DNA of 64,000 bases from an uncultured Lachnospiraceae bacterium (GTDB lineage Bacteria; Bacillota; Clostridia; Lachnospirales; Lachnospiraceae): NCBI GenBank assembly GCA_947629385.1, contig CANRDO010000002.1, forward strand, positions 1-64,000, written 5' to 3'. The translations under genes and the position numbers were made by a program. Positions 61,438-64,000 of the stretch are shown one piece after another. The notes under the pieces were generated by a model. That model was not told where the DNA came from. It saw only the letters and a program-made list of their open reading frames with translations, and did no database searches. Every line of letters starts with the position of its first letter. The stretch's first letter is position 1.

Positions 61438-62664
61438 ATGTCTAATAAAAAATTGTTTCCCCTGTTCGTACTGACTGCCGCGGTGACACTCTCCGGCTGC
61501 GGAAGCAAAAAAGAATCTGAGCCCGAACCGGTCATCCCGGAGACAGAAATGATCTTCGAGACAAGTGCCGCAGAGTCGGAGGAAGAATTAGAACCGATCA
61601 CACCTTCCGATTATCTGGTGAAGGATGTGTCCCAGTACGTCACGCTCGGCTCTCTCGACAATCTGTCCGCCACGCAGAACGTCTATGATATTACAGATGA
61701 GCTGCTGCAGGAGCGAATCGAGGAGGAGCTTTACATGTACAGCGAGGACGTAGAGGCTGAAAAGGTTTCTGAGGGCAGCACCGTCTATGCAGATATAACC
61801 TACTCCGTTGAGGGAAGCGAGGATCCGGAATCCACGGAAAGCACATATCTCACAATCGGAGACGAGGATTACGGCGCAGAATTTGACGCCCAGCTGATCG
61901 GCAAGGCCGTCGGGGACGAGCTGAGCTTTTCTGTCAGCTACGACGACGATGTCTGGTATGAAGAATGGATTGACCAGACCGTGAATTTCAAGGTCACTGT
62001 GACCGGTATTTACGATACGGTCATTCCCGAATATGATGAAAAATTTGTCACAGAGAATACGGAATACGCCTCAAAGGAAGAATACGAGGAGGCCCTGAGC
62101 GCGACAATGGAGGAGGAGTATGCGCAGGAAGGCTATTCCGAGGCGATAGACAGCCTGTTCCAGTCTGTCATGGACAATTCAACATTCAACGGATATCCTG
62201 AGGATCTGTATACCGAGTGCGAAAATGAATCCATCTCCTACTATGGACAATTTCTTGGCACGGATGACCGCGATGAAATTCTGGAGGCGCTTGGTCTCAC
62301 CACAGAGGATCTGGAAGCCGAGGTGATCGACTCTGTCAATCTTCGCCTTACCATCTGCGCGATCTGCGAGGCGCAGGGTCTGGAGGTGAGCGAGGATGAC
62401 TATATTTCAGAGGTAACCGAATCTGCTGAGACTTATGGCTATCCAAGCCCTGTCGAATATGAAGAGGTCAATGGCCGCGAGAATATCGTGTGGTCGCTCT
62501 ACGAGAACAAAGTCGCTGAGTTCCTGTACGACAAGGCGGAGATTACCCCTGTCGAGGCATCTGCAGACGATCTTTACGGCGATGAGTTCATCGAGGTGGA
62601 GACGGAGGAAGAAACATTCGGCGCGGACGAGATCTATGCCGCAGAGCTTGAGACAGAGGAATAA
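61438..62664 (+). CDS. Trigger-factor-like lipoprotein (FKBP-type foldase domain)
   Basis: This 408-residue protein has a lipoprotein signal peptide ending LSGCGSKK (lipid-modified Cys near residue 21). An acidic linker is followed by an FKBP-like domain (about 105-200, with VSEGSTVYADITYSVEG and FDAQLIGKAVGDELSFSV). The helical C-terminal chaperone part resembles trigger factor (EYDEKFVTENTEYASKEEYE near residue 200). It is strongly acidic throughout. It would assist folding or turnover of proteins outside the membrane. It is a single gene with its own promoter. Confidence 0.85.
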   Translation: MSNKKLFPLFVLTAAVTLSGCGSKKESEPEPVIPETEMIFETSAAESEEELEPITPSDYLVKDVSQYVTLGSLDNLSATQNVYDITDELLQERIEEELYMYSEDVEAEKVSEGSTVYADITYSVEGSEDPESTESTYLTIGDEDYGAEFDAQLIGKAVGDELSFSVSYDDDVWYEEWIDQTVNFKVTVTGIYDTVIPEYDEKFVTENTEYASKEEYEEALSATMEEEYAQEGYSEAIDSLFQSVMDNSTFNGYPEDLYTECENESISYYGQFLGTDDRDEILEALGLTTEDLEAEVIDSVNLRLTICAICEAQGLEVSEDDYISEVTESAETYGYPSPVEYEEVNGRENIVWSLYENKVAEFLYDKAEITPVEASADDLYGDEFIEVETEEETFGADEIYAAELETEE

Positions 62665-62727
62665 ACCTTAAAATTGTATCAAAAATTTAAAATCACACGT
62701 TTTTTACGTTATTTTCTTCAATTGTGC

Positions 62728-62755
62728 TTGACATTTGACTTTATTGTGCTATACT
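62728..62755 (+). promoter_or_regulatory. Promoter of the cold-shock gene
   Basis: TTGACA (62728-62733), 16 bp, TATACT (62750-62755). A second TATAAT follows at 62755-62760. The 5' leader is about 130 nt long, as is usual for csp genes. Confidence 0.65.
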
Positions 62756-62783
62756 ATAATCGCTGGTAGAGTGGTTTGTTTGT

Positions 62784-62856
62784 AAATTTCACTAGCTATT
62801 ATAGATTATGAAATAATAGCCTTTGATAGTCTATAATAGTTAGTGAAATTTTTTAA
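62784..62856 (+). promoter_or_regulatory. Very long leader hairpin of the cold-shock gene
   Basis: Positions 62784-62805 pair with 62830-62851 over 22 bp with a single G-U pair; the loop is 24 nt and the hairpin runs into six T. It resembles a terminator but lies between promoter and gene, about 25 nt ahead of the ribosome site. It may act as an attenuator or temperature-sensitive structure. Confidence 0.75.
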
Positions 62857-62891
62857 CGAATCAGGTAGGCACAAAGTTAGGAGGTACCCAG

Positions 62892-63092
62892 ATGAACAAA
62901 GGTACAGTGAAGTGGTTCAATGCAGAGAAGGGCTACGGCTTCATCACCGGCGAGAACGGTTCTGATGTGTTCGTACATTTTTCTGCAATCCAGGGTGAAG
63001 GATTCAAGACTCTGGAAGAGGGGCAGGCAGTGTCTTATGATCTGACAGAGGGCGCCCGCGGAATGCAGGCTGCCAATGTAGTGAAACTCTGA
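62892..63092 (+). CDS. Cold-shock protein, CspA family
   Basis: This 66-residue single cold-shock domain has the RNA-binding motifs KGYGFITG (RNP1) near residue 13 and VFVHFSAI (RNP2) near residue 26. It acts as an RNA chaperone. The ATG follows AGGAGGTACCCAG. The length matches the family. Confidence 0.97.
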   Translation: MNKGTVKWFNAEKGYGFITGENGSDVFVHFSAIQGEGFKTLEEGQAVSYDLTEGARGMQAANVVKL

Positions 63093-63115
63093 ATTGGAAT
63101 GTGAGATGGCCAGAA

Positions 63116-63148
63116 GGCCGCTGCAGCGCTTGCGCAGCGGCCTTTTTT
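63116..63148 (+). terminator. Terminator of the cold-shock gene
   Basis: GGCCGCTGC (63116-63124) pairs with GCAGCGGCC (63134-63142), followed by six T. Confidence 0.95.
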
Positions 63149-63184
63149 ACGTCCGAAAATCCTATCTGTCTGTGCTCGTACTCA

Positions 63185-64000
63185 TCAGTACGCCCATTCT
63201 CCGTCGCAGTAAATGACAATGAAGTCCGGCGTGTTCGCCTTGTCCAGGCTGTAGTTTACGCTGATGCGGTTCTCATCGCTCTCCATATCGGATACCTGCG
63301 CCGAATAGCTGTGGTAATCGCTGTCATCAGCCTTGTAATCCGATACGTAATATCTGAGTCCGTCCTTCTCCAGCGTTCCGGAGGTACCGTCAATCTCCAC
63401 TTCATTGACGGCCGGAAGAAGCGTCTTCAGCTCTTCGTCCGTGGTCTTGTTCGTAATCCCGTACGGAGTCTTCAGAGCGTCCGCGCTCCAGTCGTCGCCC
63501 AGGAAGAACTGGATGCTTGTGACCATGGTATCCTGCACATTTACCATCATATCGTCAAGATTTTCCACCCCGACATTGATGCGTCGTTCTCCATTCGAAA
63601 GGTATACGCTCGAATTGTCGCCCAGACCGTATACTACCGTCTCCTCGTCAAGCGTCCATCCGTTATCAATAAGTACCGACAGCGGCATCGGCAGCTGATA
63701 CGCTGTTCCGTCCAGCTCGAAGGTCATCGGCGTCACGCTGTCTCCCATTGCCGCCGGAGCCTTATATTCGTCAAGATACGCCGGCCTGCCCGAAACCTCC
63801 GTCTCGTCTTCCGGGAAAGTCTTGTAATAGTTCAGCTCAATCTCAGTTACCGCTCCGGACTCCTCATCCACACGGAATACCGTCGAGTCCGAATCCGCCG
63901 CCTCGCTGAACATCAGAGACATGTCGCGCATGGTCTCCTGCAGATCCGTCCCCTTCTCGCGAAGGATTTCGGAAAACTCGTATGTATAATTCCCCTCGTC
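63185..64000 (-). CDS. Partial gene, secreted or cell-surface protein of unknown family (5' end outside window)
   Basis: The last 271 codons of a gene run in from the right edge without a start; the frame is open to position 64000. The protein is acidic, and rich in Tyr, Asp and Thr. Two similar blocks can be seen (MTFELDGTAYQLPMPLSVLI and the later VSDYKADDSDYHSYSAQVSD), with no membrane span in the visible part. No family is recognised. It is convergent with the cold-shock gene. Confidence 0.7.
   Translation of the reverse strand, partial: DEGNYTYEFSEILREKGTDLQETMRDMSLMFSEAADSDSTVFRVDEESGAVTEIELNYYKTFPEDETEVSGRPAYLDEYKAPAAMGDSVTPMTFELDGTAYQLPMPLSVLIDNGWTLDEETVVYGLGDNSSVYLSNGERRINVGVENLDDMMVNVQDTMVTSIQFFLGDDWSADALKTPYGITNKTTDEELKTLLPAVNEVEIDGTSGTLEKDGLRYYVSDYKADDSDYHSYSAQVSDMESDENRISVNYSLDKANTPDFIVIYCDGEWAY

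Overview
The window looks like chromosomal DNA of a spore-forming, strictly anaerobic member of the Clostridia, most likely a Lachnospiraceae-type gut bacterium. The reasons are a spoIIAA-spoIIAB-sigF operon with spoVAA/spoVAB, a separate PurO-type IMP cyclohydrolase and AICAR transformylase behind a ZTP riboswitch, a split transketolase, a two-subunit class I fumarase, MutS2, and a LoaP-type NusG paralogue in a polysaccharide locus. The flanks look GC-rich. The central part, about 28-39 kb, is clearly more AT-rich. No rRNA, tRNA or CRISPR array was seen. Almost all genes lie on the minus strand; plus-strand genes are at about 14.0-15.0, 16.0-19.2, 51.1-51.8 and 61.4-63.1 kb.

Left flank (0-19 kb): a consensus promoter and short repeats at the extreme left; the purine operon (riboswitch, purO, AICAR transformylase); an ABC-class ATPase; a MATE exporter; sporulation genes (small membrane protein, spoVAA, spoVAB) separated from spoIIAA-AB-sigF by fumarase genes; a TPR membrane protein with a 51-residue partner; folC; a secreted protein; a GNAT-type toxin-antitoxin-like pair; mutS2; and an orphan response regulator.

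Centre (19.3-51 kb): one very large leftward glycan locus. Read in the direction of transcription it has a tyrosine recombinase whose last codons lie in a 26-bp inverted repeat, a 363-bp invertible-looking segment carrying a leftward promoter candidate, and the second copy of the repeat just upstream of a helicase gene. Then come an initiating sugar-phosphate transferase, LoaP with a hairpin leader downstream, and GDP-heptose/6-deoxyheptose genes (hddA, a broken hddC-gmhB fusion, gmhA, three SDR genes). After these are glycosyltransferases, wzy, wzx, acyl- and formyltransferases, a sulfatase-fold enzyme, and a 2-aminoethylphosphonate pathway (PEP mutase, phosphonopyruvate decarboxylase, AEP transaminase, CMP-AEP-type cytidylyltransferase). 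The locus ends with a UbiA/HAD/GT-C set that could make and use a polyprenyl-phosphate pentose donor. The inferred product is a surface polysaccharide with heptose and phosphonate decoration. It appears to be controlled at three levels: a DNA inversion (on/off), LoaP antitermination (elongation), and G8 tracts inside three modification genes (frame switching). Several decayed gene fragments show that the locus is being remodelled.

Right flank (51-64 kb): a Phd/ParE-like toxin-antitoxin pair, split transketolase, a hairpin-rich intergenic element, an ABC exporter whose permease carries a very long coiled coil, citrate synthase with an ArsR-type regulator, a trigger-factor-like lipoprotein, a cold-shock gene with a long hairpin leader, and a partial gene leaving the window.
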